Shown here: positions 54,045 to 64,000 of the stretch, piece after piece
How positions within the stretch are numbered: position 1 is the first letter of the stretch
How the letters are laid out: each line of letters starts with the position of its first letter
Assembly: GCF_020497125.1 (NCBI RefSeq)
Contig: NC_059073.1
Span: forward strand, 16,017,225-16,081,224
Origin: Mauremys mutica
Lineage: Eukaryota; Chordata; Testudines; Geoemydidae
Direction of reading: 5' to 3'
Length of the DNA stretch: 64,000 nt
The notes under the pieces: generated by a model
The model's database searches: none
Told to the model about the DNA's origin: nothing
What the model saw: only the letters and a program-made list of their open reading frames with translations
Position numbers and translations under genes: made by a program

Positions 54045-54940
54045 CTTAAACTTTGTTACTGTCAAAGATGCCGATTTATGCCAGCAGGGGATCTGGTCCA
54101 CTAACATTTATTCTCTTTTTCTACTGGGCTGTACAGTGGTCACCCTTAAAACCAGCCAGTTTTGCCTTAGATGAATAGATAAGATTAGTGTGGTATTTGT
54201 AAGATACGTTATACTCCAGTATAGGCAAATTAACCATACATCCGAGTTTTAGTGGGGATGTCTCAGTTTTACATGTAGTGTCTGGGTGCCACACGAAATT
54301 CTTTTAGGTCCCCTGAAATATCCCAGCTGTCATCATCCATCAGACTCTTTGGGGGTTTTGGTTTATTCAGCACATATTGCTGCACCAAGTAGCATTTCCT
54401 CTGGGTTTACCAAGAAAACAAAGCCCAGTGCAATGAGTATTCAATGTGATGAGCAGTGTTTGTACGACCACTATCAGAGCTGTCCTTTTGCTCAAAGTGA
54501 ATATATTGACACGGCTTCAGCATTCATCATAGGCACCTTCAGAACTCTAAGCAGCTGGGAAAATCCTCCAGGCTGAGAAATATGCACAAGATACTTTTGA
54601 GCCAGAAGCTGGCAGTACTGACACCACCACACATTGTGTTGAAGTGTATTTTTGTCATGTAGGACTATTTTGAACTCTAAAAGAAAGACTCCATGGAAGT
54701 GCTCAGATTTATCTATTTTCATTTTGAAAATATGATCACTTTAAGCATGGGTTATGCTGCAAAACCCTGAGCTATCCTTATCCATTTCCTTATGAGATCT
54801 GGTACAGAACAACAGAAAATAGCTTTTATCAAAATGGAGATTTGCAGAGGAAATATCAATGTTCACAGAATTTTTCAAGCTTTCATTATAAGAGCCAAAA
54901 ATTCAAGATGAGGAAGGTGTGGGGTTTGCTACACATTTTT
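54045..54940. other. Stretch without assignable feature
   Basis: The segment 54230-54310 (GGGGATGTCTCAGTTTTAC, TGTCTGGGTGCC) may be a MITE remnant like 40950. The remainder is unassigned. Confidence 0.3.
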
Positions 54941-54950
54941 TAGTTTTGGA

Positions 54951-55252
54951 CAGTGGCGGCTCCAGGCAGCAGTGCAGCAAGCGCGTGCCTGGGGCGGCAA
55001 GCTGCAGGGGGCAGCCTGCTGGTCCCTGCGAGGGCGGCAGTCAGGCAGCCTTCGGCAGCTTGCCTGCGGGAGGTCAGCCAGTCCCATGGATTAGGCGGCA
55101 ATTCGGCAGTGGGTACACTGAAGCCGCCAGACTGGCGGACCTCCTGCAGGCAAGCTGCCAAATCCACAGGAACGGGGACCTCCCGCAGGCAAGCCGCCGA
55201 AGGCAGCATGCCTGCCATGTTTGGGGCCGCAAAAAAGCTAGAGCCACCCCTG
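54951..55252. mobile_element. hAT MITE, 302 bp, perfect 8-bp duplication
   Basis: Starts CAGTGGCGGCTCC and ends GAGCCACCCCTG. GTTTTGGA flanks it (54943-54950 and 55253-55260). The GC-rich interior has inverted segments (GCAGCTTGCCTGCGGGAGGTC against GACCTCCCGCAGGCAAGCCGC). It is non-coding, and frames on both strands mirror each other. Confidence 0.92.
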
Positions 55253-55765
55253 GTTTTGGACTTTCCATTTTTCAACAAAAACATGAAAAAATGATGAAAA
55301 CATAATTGTGTGAATTGTTATAGAAAATATTTGCTGTTGAACTGTTTATATACTATGCATATATGGCAAATGGATCCAGAGCCTATTCACTGAATGTGGT
55401 AGTTTGGAGTCAGACCTGTGTGCTGAAGAACCCAGATGACTGGTCAAGCACAGAAAATCAGAACTTTTCTGGGTTTGAAATACAGATACTAAGTCAGCTC
55501 TGAATTTTGCAGGGGACTCTGCTTAAGTTGTTATCCCCTTGACATGATTCATATTTTGTATAGATGAAGAGGGAAATCTAAGAATATAAGAATGGCCATA
55601 CTGAGTCAGACCAATGGTCCATCTAGTCCAGGATCCTGTCTTCCGACAGTGGCCAATGCCAGGCCAAACAATCCATCCTCTGTCGCTCATTCCCAGTTTC
55701 TAGCAAACAGAGGGTAGGTACACTTGAGACCATGGTTTTGCTTCTCTGCCCATCCTGGCTAATAT

Positions 55766-56440
55766 CATAGAACCATAGAATATCAGGGTTGGAAGGGACC
55801 TCAGGAGGTCATCTAGTCCCACCCCCTGCTCAAAGCAGGACCAATCCCCAACTAAATCATCCCAGCCAGGCAGGGCTGATGGCTCCAGCTTTTTTGCCGC
55901 CCCAAGTGGCGAAGTGAAACAAAAAATAAAGGGACACTTCGGTGGCGGTTCTACCGCACCGCTTTATTCTTCGGTGGCAATTTGGTGGTGGGTCCTTCAC
56001 TCCGAGAGGCACTGAGGGACCCACCGCCGAATTGCTGCCGAAGACCCGGATGTGCCACTCCTTTCCATTGGCCGCCCCAAGCACCTACTTTCTTTGCTGG
56101 TGCCTGGAGCCGGCCCTGCAGCCAGGGCTTTGTCAAGCCTGATCTTAAAAACCTCTAAGGAAGGAGATTCCACCATCTCCCTAGGTAACCCATTCCAGTG
56201 CTTCACCACCCTCCTAGTGAAAAAGTTTTTCCTAATATCCAACCTAAACTGCCCCCACTGCAACTTGAGACCATTACTCCTTGTTCTGTCATCTGCTACC
56301 ACTGAGAACAGTCTAGATCCATCCTCTTTGGAACCCCCTTTCAGGTAGTTGAAAGCAGCTATCAAATCCCCCCTCATTCTTCTCTTCTACAGAGTAAACA
56401 ATCCCAGTTCCCTCGGCCTAGCCTCATAAGTCAGGTCCAT
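55766..56440 (-). repeat. Second CR1 3' end nested in the first (reverse strand)
   Basis: Starts CATAGAACCATAGAATATCAGG and runs through TCTAGTCCCACCCCCTGCTC, CTTAAAAACCTCTAAGG and AGTGAAAAAGTTTTTCCTAA. The minus frame 56377-55997 includes the CR1 ORF2 end ([20 protein letters not shown]). It belongs to a different CR1 subfamily from its host and is split by a MITE. Confidence 0.85.
55871..56118. mobile_element. hAT MITE, 248 bp, perfect 8-bp duplication
   Basis: Starts CAGGGCTGATGGCTCC and ends GGAGCCGGCCCTG. CAGCCAGG flanks it (55863-55870 and 56119-56126). The interior has complementary segments (CACTTCGGTGGCGG.., GGTGGGTCCTTCACTCC against GGGACCCACCGCC). Related in style to the MITE at 54951. 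Confidence 0.92.
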
Positions 56441-57511
56441 ATCCTGATGGACCTATCCTCCATGAATTTATCCAATTCTTTTTTGATCCCAGTTATATTT
56501 TCGACCATTACAACATTCTCTGGCAAAAAGTTCGGCAGCTTGACTGTACGTTGTGTGAATACCTTCTTGTTTATTTTAAACCTGTTGCCTATTCATTTCA
56601 TTTGGTGACCCATAGTTCTTGTATTATGAGAAGCAGTAAATAACACTTTCTTCTTTACTTTCTCAGCACGTCATGATTTTATAGACCTCTATCATATGCC
56701 CCCTCAGTCGTCTCTTTTCCAAGCTCAAAAGTCCCAGTCTTATTAATCTTTTTTTCTGTACTTTTTCCAATTTCAATATATCTTTTTTTGAGATGGGACA
56801 ACCAGACCTACCCACAGTATTCAAGATATGGGTGTATCAGGGATTTATATAGTGGAATTATGATATTTTCTGTTTTATTATCTGTCCCTTTCCCAGTGGT
56901 TCCTAACATTCTGTTAGCTTTTTTGCCTGCCGCTGCACATTGAGCAAATGTTTTCAAAGAACTATCCACAATGACTCCAAGATCTCTTACTTGAGTGGTA
57001 ATAGCTAATTTAGACCCCATCATTTTTATGTATAGTTGGGATTATATTTTCCAGTGTGTATTACTTTGCATTTATTAACATTGAATTTCATCTGCCATTT
57101 TGTTGCCCTGTCACCCAGTTTTGTGAGATCCCTTTGTAACTCTTCACAGACTGTTTTGGTCTTAACTGTCTTGAGTAGTTTTGTATCATCTGCAAATTTT
57201 GCCACCTCACTTTTTACCCCTTTTCCCAGATCATTTATGAATGTGTTGAACAGCACTGGTCCCAGTACAGACCCCTGAGGGGCACCACTATTTACCTCTC
57301 TCCATTTTGAAAACTGATAATTTATTCCTACCCTTTGTTTCCTGTCTTTTAACCAATTACTGGTTAAGATTATCTCATGACAGCTTATTTTGCTTAAGAG
57401 CGTTTGGTGAGGGACCTTGTCAAAGGCTTTCTGAAAATCTAAGTACACTATATCCATGGGATTGAACTGGTCCACATCCTTGTTGACCCCCTCACGTTCC
57501 ATGATATTGCA

Positions 57512-58638
57512 GATTAAGAGTAAAGAGGCCTGATTCTCTACTGTTTTATAGCTTTTCTATTCACTTCCACCTGTGCAAGCTGAGTGCACAGTAAGTGTGA
57601 GATACTTCTAGGCTGATCTGATAGCCTTTTACACCTGCTCTGCATCCCTAAATGACTGCACAGAGCACAAGGTAGGGGAGAATCGTGGCCACTGAGTCTA
57701 GACTCCATGTGTTCAGGGAAATAAAAGTACTTTTCTCTCCCAGATTTTCCTAAACCTTGCAGTAGCTGAGTAGCTACAAGCCTTCTAGAGCATCCGTGGC
57801 CACACATTGTCACACTCTGTACCTTATGATCAAGTTGGAGGCTGTGCACACTTCCAAGATATCACTGAACCAAATCTAAATCTAGCCCTGTTATTAACTT
57901 GGTGGCAGTTTATATTACCACCCAAATGAGGATCGTTAATGCATGGTGTCAAGGAATATTTCTGCAGCATCTCCTTAAGGAATTAGGCTACAAGCAAAGC
58001 CTATTCTTTCAAGTCTATCGGGGGGTGTTTGGATTAAAGATAATTGGAAAGAAAATAACTGACAAAAGGCCATGGAATGACATTTTTGCTGCGCCACCTC
58101 AGTGTGATACTACAGATAATAATTCACTTTTTCACAGCTGCAAGGCAGCAGGAATTAAAAACAGCAAGATTCAGCGGGATGACTTAAGTCAACTAATCAT
58201 CAAAATAAGTCAACTGGAAGAGCCGTACTTGGACAATAGCCAGGCAAGTAAATTCCCATCTATGCCATTATTTTCTCACCAGAAATCTATGGGGACACAT
58301 GTAGCACATTGAGAAGATCAAACACACTCAGACATTGGCTCAATTCATCTCTCTGGCTAATGAACCTTTTGCTACTTTTCATGCCACTGCTAAAATTAAA
58401 GCCCACACACTCCAGGAAGCCTGTATTAAAGTAAATACAATATGTTAAATTCATGGTAAAGGAAATAATGAACATTTTATCCTTCCGATACTGGTCAGAG
58501 AGGCATATATCTGGATCTCTTCTTAAAGCCAGTTTATGAATCTGTCCCCTGAAAAAGGGAGATTTACTCAGTTCCCCAATCCCAGTAAATCAGGAACCAC
58601 CATGCATCTGGCTCTTATCTCTCTGTTCTTGAGTTCCC
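57512..58638. other. Stretch without assignable gene
   Basis: The 137-codon frame 57899-58312 is the longest here. It has no family signature, no splice context I can support and ordinary AT-rich composition. Confidence 0.3.
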
Positions 58639-58640
58639 AG

Positions 58641-58720
58641 GGCCAGATCCTCAGCTGGTTTCATATTGGCATAGTTTCACTGGTGCCAGCGGGGGTATGC
58701 CAACTTACACTACATGAGGA
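58641..58720 (+). repeat. Ancient interspersed repeat fragment (CCTCAGCTGG motif)
   Basis: GGCCAGATCCTCAGCTGG then CATATTGGCATAGTTTCACTGG matches the pattern at 1196 and 51175. Confidence 0.45.
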
Positions 58721-58762
58721 AGGGGTTCTTAGAATCACATTGACACGTCCTCCATCTACATC

Positions 58763-58865
58763 AATAAAGTATCACAGGGGTAGCCGTGTTAGTCTGGATC
58801 TGTAAAAGCAGCAAAGAGTCCTATAAGGTGCCACAGGACTTTTTGCTGCCTTTATAAATAAAGTA
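58763..58865. mobile_element. Turtle SINE with internal inversion and 9-bp duplication
   Basis: AATAAAGTA flanks the 85-bp insertion (58763-58771 and 58857-58865). The 5' part is a forward SINE head (GGTAGCCGTGTTAGTCTGG to GCAGCAAAGAGTCCT). The rest is the reverse complement of the adjoining body (ATAAGGTGCCACAGGAC then TTTTTGCTGC). Both arms overlap at the GCAGCAAAGAGTCC segment. One duplication implies one event. Confidence 0.85.
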
Positions 58866-59457
58866 ATCTCTTTGCTCACGGGCCTTCTCCCCATCCCATA
58901 ACTCTGTGGAGCGCTGCACACTGAAGTGGATGAAAGTCCTTTATGGTTCAGGCCATGGCTCTGCAAGATCCGATGAGTATCAGCACTCAGACCTCGCATG
59001 CCTGGATATTTGGCTTTACTATGAAAAGGGGCAGATGGGGATTGTATTTAAATATGTCCTGTACCAAAAATACCAAATACTTCCTCAAGAAAATACTATA
59101 AGGAGTTCAGATGACCCACAAGTATGTTAATCCTACTGAAAGTGAAAAACAGAGATTTTATTCCTGCTCTAAATTCAAATCTGACTTGAACCTTAACAAT
59201 GCTGCTGCTACTGCACTTCTATAAAACAGTGCGCTAGGATGTAAGTGAACCCAGGAGAAAAAGCAAATAATAAACATCTTGAGGTACCTACACAAGGTTC
59301 CCAGTGATTTCATTAGCATTTGCAGTGTTTCATAGGCTAGAATAGAGACCAAAGAGCCTTTGCCAGGCTCATTCTTGCTCTGACATTCTCTCACTCCCAA
59401 ACTTGAGTTCATTTAGTGGCTTAGTGTTTCAATTTTGGCACAAAAGGCTTAAAGGAG

Positions 59458-60065
59458 AATAAGAACATAAGAACGGCCATACTGGGTCAGATCAACAACC
59501 CATCTACCCCAATATCCTGTCTTTTGACAGTGGCCAATGCTAGGTACCCCAGAGGGAATGAACAGAGCAGGGGAATCATCAAGTGATCCATCCCCTGTCG
59601 CCTATTCCCAGCTTCTCGCAAACAGAGCCTATGGACACCATCCCTGCCCATCCTGACTAACAGCCATTGATGGACCTATTCTCCATTAATTTATCTGGTT
59701 CTTTTTTGAACCCTGTTCGAGTCTTGGCCTTCACTACATCTTCTGGCAAGGAGTTCCCCAGATTGACTGTGTATTGGATGAAGAAATACTTCCTTTTGTT
59801 TGTTTTAAACCTGCTGCCTATTAATTTCATTGGTTGATTCCTGGTTCTTGTGTTATGTGAAGGGGTAAATAACACTTCCCTATTTACTTTCTCCACACCA
59901 TTCATGGTTTTATAGACCACTATCATATCTCCCCTTATCCATCTCTTTTCCAAGCTGAAAAGTCCCAGTCTTTTTAATCTCTCCCCACATGGAAGCTGTT
60001 CCATACCGCTAATCATTTTGTTGCTCTTTTCTGAACCTTTTCCAATTCCAATACAGCAGAACATT
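59458..60065 (-). repeat. CR1 LINE 3' end (reverse strand)
   Basis: Starts ATAAGAACATAAGAACGGCC and runs to TTTTCCAATTCCAATACAGC. The minus frame 60064-59657 keeps the ORF2 C-terminus ([20 protein letters not shown], then [17 protein letters not shown]). It is truncated before the RT core. Confidence 0.88.
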
Positions 60066-60069
60066 TAAC

Positions 60070-63000
60070 TTGTGAAATAAATCTGGACAGTATTACAGGA
60101 GTCTGAGTCCTTTGAAGCAGAGTTCAAACCGCTAGCAAAGAGCTCACCATGACTCCCCAAGGAACTGATATACGGAGAAATGAGCTGAACTCGTGACAAC
60201 AGGATTTCCCCCAGATCATTTGCTGTCCTTGTGAAAGAACCTCTATTCTCAGCTATTGGCAGTCTTTCAAAATCTAGCTGCCTGCTCTGTCTGTGGGTGA
60301 GGTGTGGTTATTTGGGAGCAATTATGGTCCTCATTCTCAAGGAGAGAAACTCACCCTTAGGGATCCCACCTTTGAGAATTTGTCAGATGTTACAACTAGT
60401 GGGCCAGTTTTGTTGACACATGACCCTGTAATTTCTTGACATCATGTTTTGTGAATGCCAAAAGGTATTTCCCACTGGAATTTGGATGAACCTGGAGACA
60501 GTCAACTAATCAGAATCAGTCTTCAGCCCCTTAGCAAAGTTTTGTGCCAAGATTCTTTATGGGAGGCAGCAGAATGTAATCCTCCATTGGCCACAGACTA
60601 CTACTGTGACCGCTTCTCCCTCCTGGTTATGGGGAGGGGACAAAGGAGTTTGCCGATGGGAATCCATAGCTGTAGTGATATAAGAAGGGGCAGGGGGTCT
60701 GCCTCCATGGCCGCTTCTGCTCCCAGGCAGGAGAACCGTTTCAAATATGGCTATCCAGGCCCCGTTGGATGGAGACAGAATTTTGACCAAAAGCAGCAGA
60801 CTCAGAAAGAAATGGGACTGGCAGATTAATTGTCCATAAGGATTTTTTACTGTGTATTATGCTGTCTTTTTAGAGCTTCAAGAAAGAGGTGGGAAGCAAA
60901 TGTCTTGACTCCCAGCCTCCAGCCCTAACAACAGCCACAAATTAGCTCCTGAATACTAGGATGGAAAGAGCGAATTAGCAGTTTCTGCTTCTTCACAGCA
61001 TCACTAGTTGCCATTGTTGTGATGAGCAAGGTCAGTTTCTCCTTTCCTAGGAGGATCTTCAGTTATGTGCATATGTATATCCAAAGATGCACATATCTTT
61101 CCTAAACTTTTGAAGGCACTAGCTATAAAAAGTGTATTATGGAAAGGCAAGAACTGACATAGCCTCTTGGTCCAGCCAAACTCTGCCTATAATATCGCAC
61201 AGCAACTATATAGCTTCAAGGAGAAACACTGACTTCTCTCCCAAGGTCTGTCCCCTGGTTTAATTAGTATTGACATTGTCACTAATGTTATAAGAGCAGT
61301 GCAGATGGTAAATTCACACCTGTCCCATGTTTTGCACCTTGTCAGAGCTTACCGCTGCATGATTTCTTTGGGAATGACAGTGTTATTAAACATCTCCTGG
61401 CAGAGCCATCTGAAATCTTCACCCGGCTCACTCCATTAAGAGCTGCAACTTTCTTTGAGAACAGAAGAACAATAAGTCGTCTCTACCCTGGTACAGATTT
61501 AAAGGAGGACAAGGCAGCCCATGGGAATTCTACTTTTTACAAGATGAAAAAGTATGTAGCATGCATGGCAGCAAAAAGCAAGTGCTTTACGCTAGGGGAA
61601 GGAGAGAGTGAAAATATGGATGATTTAAGACTCCTAGGATAATTGTCACAAATACTATAAGCTTTGGATCGGGTCACACCTGTAGGAAATGGACAATGGT
61701 ACAAGTCAGATAACCACTGTCAGGACTAAGAGAATCATCCCTATCCATGGAGTTTTACAGACAGAAGGACAGATTCTGATTTGACTTATCCTGTTGTGAC
61801 TCTGGAGTCACTCCAGCTTCACAGCAGAGTCAGTGAGATCACAACCAAGCCAATGATCTTGAAAATAACAGGGCCATTTCCACTGGGAAGGGGGTAAATA
61901 CTTCATCTGCCAAGCATGGAGACATACATGCTGCCAACTCAAGAGGAATCTGCTGTTAAATAAAATTGCTCTGATTTCATAGGTGGAGTTTTAAGTAACC
62001 ACATTTAACGTGAATGTTGGTCCAAATTCAGAATCCCAACTCCCTACACAGTACCAGGCTGCCCGCTTCCATGATGCAATCCCAAGAAGGGCACGGAGGG
62101 GAGGGAGACTCCACAGAGTTGCCTTTGCAGACCTTCATTCCATCTGTATGGAACCCTGTATCATTCCTTTTGGGCAGGGCTCTGTATCTACTCCCTCCTG
62201 CCAAACAAGCTGCAGTTTCATCTCCACACCCAGGAATCCTAAGGAATGCCCAGGAAACTTCCCATCTCCACTTCTCCCTCTCCCTTGCCCTCCCCCGCCA
62301 GTTGCAATGGAGCTGTTTTATCAAGCCTTCTCCTAACCGTCAGGAACCCTGTTAAAGGGGAATTTCCTACCATGAAGAGAGCTGAGGAACACTGAACACA
62401 GCCTCAGGCTGTATTATCCTACCCTGTATGGCTCCATGGGCTTGGGAAATTATGTGCACTCCACAAGGTCTGTACCACCCCTGCTTTCACCTCCTGCAAT
62501 TATCCCAGTCCTGGGAGGGAAGGCCCCCACTCTGTACATGGAGCTCTAGGAAATGATCTGGTTCACAGCCCTCACACCGTCAATCTCCCGCTACCATTTC
62601 CCCCCTATGTAGTTTGCAGTAGCAGATACAGGAAGAAGAAAATGGTTCTTGGCAAGAAGTCAGGTTGTAAACTCGCAAAACCAACTGCAGAGTTGGGCAC
62701 GTTGCTCTAGGAAAGGCTCCCAGGCATGGAGAAGCAGCAAGTGTCCTGGGAACTGGAAAGTTTAATGAGCTGTGCAAGATCTGTGATAGAAATTGATGCA
62801 GATCACAGCACTTGTTCCTCCTTTGGCTCTTCTAAATGCCTCTCATTTTCCTTCTTTGGTCCTGTGACTGATTTTGTTGCTCATGACAAAGGACGCTGGC
62901 TTCACATACAGCTCTGCCAATGCCCCTCCGGCTCAGACTCCGAGCCCCATGTTATTCAGGTCCTGAGCTTCTTGCCAGCAGACACCAACAGCCGTGACAT

Positions 63001-64000
63001 GAACGAGCAAGTAATAACCTTGGGGAAAACTCATTGCCACTTATGTCTTGGGCAGAGGTCAAAAATATACTTTCCCAAGCTTCTCCCACAAAATCAGCCC
63101 CACCTACTTGAGGCACCAAAATGAGATGCCGTGGTCAATAGCTAGTGTAGAATACCGGATACAATCCTGCGTGCTCATGAGGCTCAACTCTCCCTAATGG
63201 GAATTGAAGCATCCATGAATTCAGCTCCCCTTCATGGGCTCATATGCCCCACTGGGCCCCTTAAGCTTATTCCACCCCCCCACACCAATCAAGGAGAAGA
63301 TAAGAGTTTTCTTCTCAATATCATTTTAAAGTGTCATCACGGGCATTGAGTTAATGCCCAGTGATATAAATGAGCCAGTTCACATTCACAGAATTATCGT
63401 TCCAGGTTCCGCACATTCAGGCAGACTTTACTGTATCAGTTACCCTCCCTTGACATGGTCGGTGTTCTCTCCACAGCCATCACTACTAGAAATATACAGT
63501 AGTTAAAAAAAATATGAAAGTGGAGTTCCTGAAAAAGAAAGCAGTCTTGGGAGGTGCTGATATGTTCTACTGCTGCTTAATGTGCCAATTTGATGCTGCC
63601 ATCGGGTAAACTTTTAATGGTGCTATCTACATGTAAAAAGACTATTGTACCATTGATTGCACCACCCAGCCCCTAGAATGGATGGTTCTCTAATCAATTA
63701 GAAAACATCAGGGATGAGTAATCTGAGAAAGTAGGAACTGACCCAAATTTCAACCCAGTAGTCCTTCCCGCAGTTTAATCCCATTTAAAACAATGGGATT
63801 ACTCACTTGAGTAATATTTTCAGGATTGGGCCCTAAAAGAGTTTGCAGGATTGGGCTAAAATAAGTGCAGGATTGGGCTAATTATTTTAATAAAAAAGCA
63901 AGTTTCAGACATAAAGGTCTTGCTGAAAAACCAATTATTTTTCAACAGCAGAAGCCAGTTATTAAAGTTGTTTTTAATTAAAACCAACTCAAGTGCATTT
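60070..64000. other. Nearly 4 kb without assignable feature
   Basis: Unique-looking, moderately AT-rich. Frames at 60455-60829, 62010-62355 and 62726-63124 lack known motifs; the first two overlap opposite-strand frames. The part 61250-61560 has TTTAATTAGTATTGAC-type motifs and no repeat, a weak non-coding-element candidate. The right end (63770-63880) has GGATTGGGCT three times within a short AT-rich stretch. Confidence 0.3.

Larger units (their letters stand above)
55578..57508 (-). repeat. CR1 LINE, 5'-truncated, with intact-looking RT segment (reverse strand)
   Basis: The tail begins at AATATAAGAATGGCCATAC. The ORF2 end and RT lie to the right. The frame 57502-57026 (158 aa) carries much of the RT palm: VYLDFQKAFDKVPHQTLLSK, NSGAPQGSVLGPVLFNTFIN and the catalytic FADDTKLL. 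Further right-to-left pieces (57023-56808: QVRDLGVIVDSSLKTFAQCA) are frameshifted. The CR1 is itself interrupted at about 55766-56440 by another CR1 tail. Confidence 0.9.

Noticed and set aside
57899..58312. 137-codon plus-strand open frame
   Set aside because: No recognisable domain, no splice or promoter support, and composition like its surroundings. Likely chance.
62726..63124. 132-codon plus-strand open frame
   Set aside because: No known motif, mixed composition and no exon context. Kept out of the gene list.
1..64000. A novel bacterial-type defence or biosynthetic system
   Set aside because: Repeat content is that of a vertebrate genome and no operon-like gene cluster is present.

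Overview
The window looks like non-coding vertebrate nuclear DNA from a reptile, most probably a turtle. The evidence is many CR1 LINE copies with the 3' tails typical of sauropsids, tRNA-related SINEs of the type abundant in turtles (ends reading like GGTAGCCGTGTTAGTCTGG), MIR/L2-type ancient repeats, several hAT transposons and MITEs with 8-bp target duplications, and ERV/Gypsy LTRs. I found no convincing host protein-coding exon, rRNA or tRNA gene, and no CRISPR or bacterial feature. All recognisable protein similarity belongs to mobile elements. The turtle assignment is inference from repeat types.

Layout. 1-5.6 kb: a CR1 tail, a short interspersed repeat, a decayed hAT transposase (about 2.29-3.3 kb) and an LTR-like promoter region. 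5.65-9.65 kb: a complete, very young non-autonomous LTR retrotransposon on the minus strand. It has 952-bp LTRs differing at one base by my reading, the target duplication CCCCT, a tRNA-Leu-like primer site and a deleted gag-pol ORF. 9.7-12.6 kb: a MIR, then a CR1 tail split by a 1,775-bp LTR. 12.6-17.4 kb: a long CR1 invaded by three elements (an LTR-like segment, a 123-bp hAT MITE, and a 1,189-bp TGTA..TACA element with tandem repeats). 18.5-19.8 kb: a solo LTR, a CR1 tail and a palindromic hAT MITE. 20-22.7 kb: a second long CR1 carrying a (GAAA)n tract, a fold-back SINE and an antisense RT fragment. 22.7-30 kb: mostly unique sequence with MIR fragments. 30.2-34.4 kb: a SINE, CR1 tails, a MITE, and a 2.9-kb hAT transposon whose transposase carries only one stop and one frameshift. 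34.4-44.7 kb: MIRs, a deleted relative of that hAT, a fold-back MITE and a solo LTR. 45-46.5 kb: CR1. 46.5-51 kb: largely repeat-free, AT-rich sequence, including a possible conserved non-coding element near 50 kb. 51-60 kb: CR1 copies, MITEs and SINEs. 60-64 kb: no assignable feature.

The parts do not form a pathway. The window is best read as layered insertions. CR1 copies are the commonest hosts, and hAT and LTR elements, some very recent, landed in them. The most useful points are the youth of the 5.65-kb LTR element, the near-intact hAT at 31.1 kb, and two SINEs with inverted-duplicate structure.
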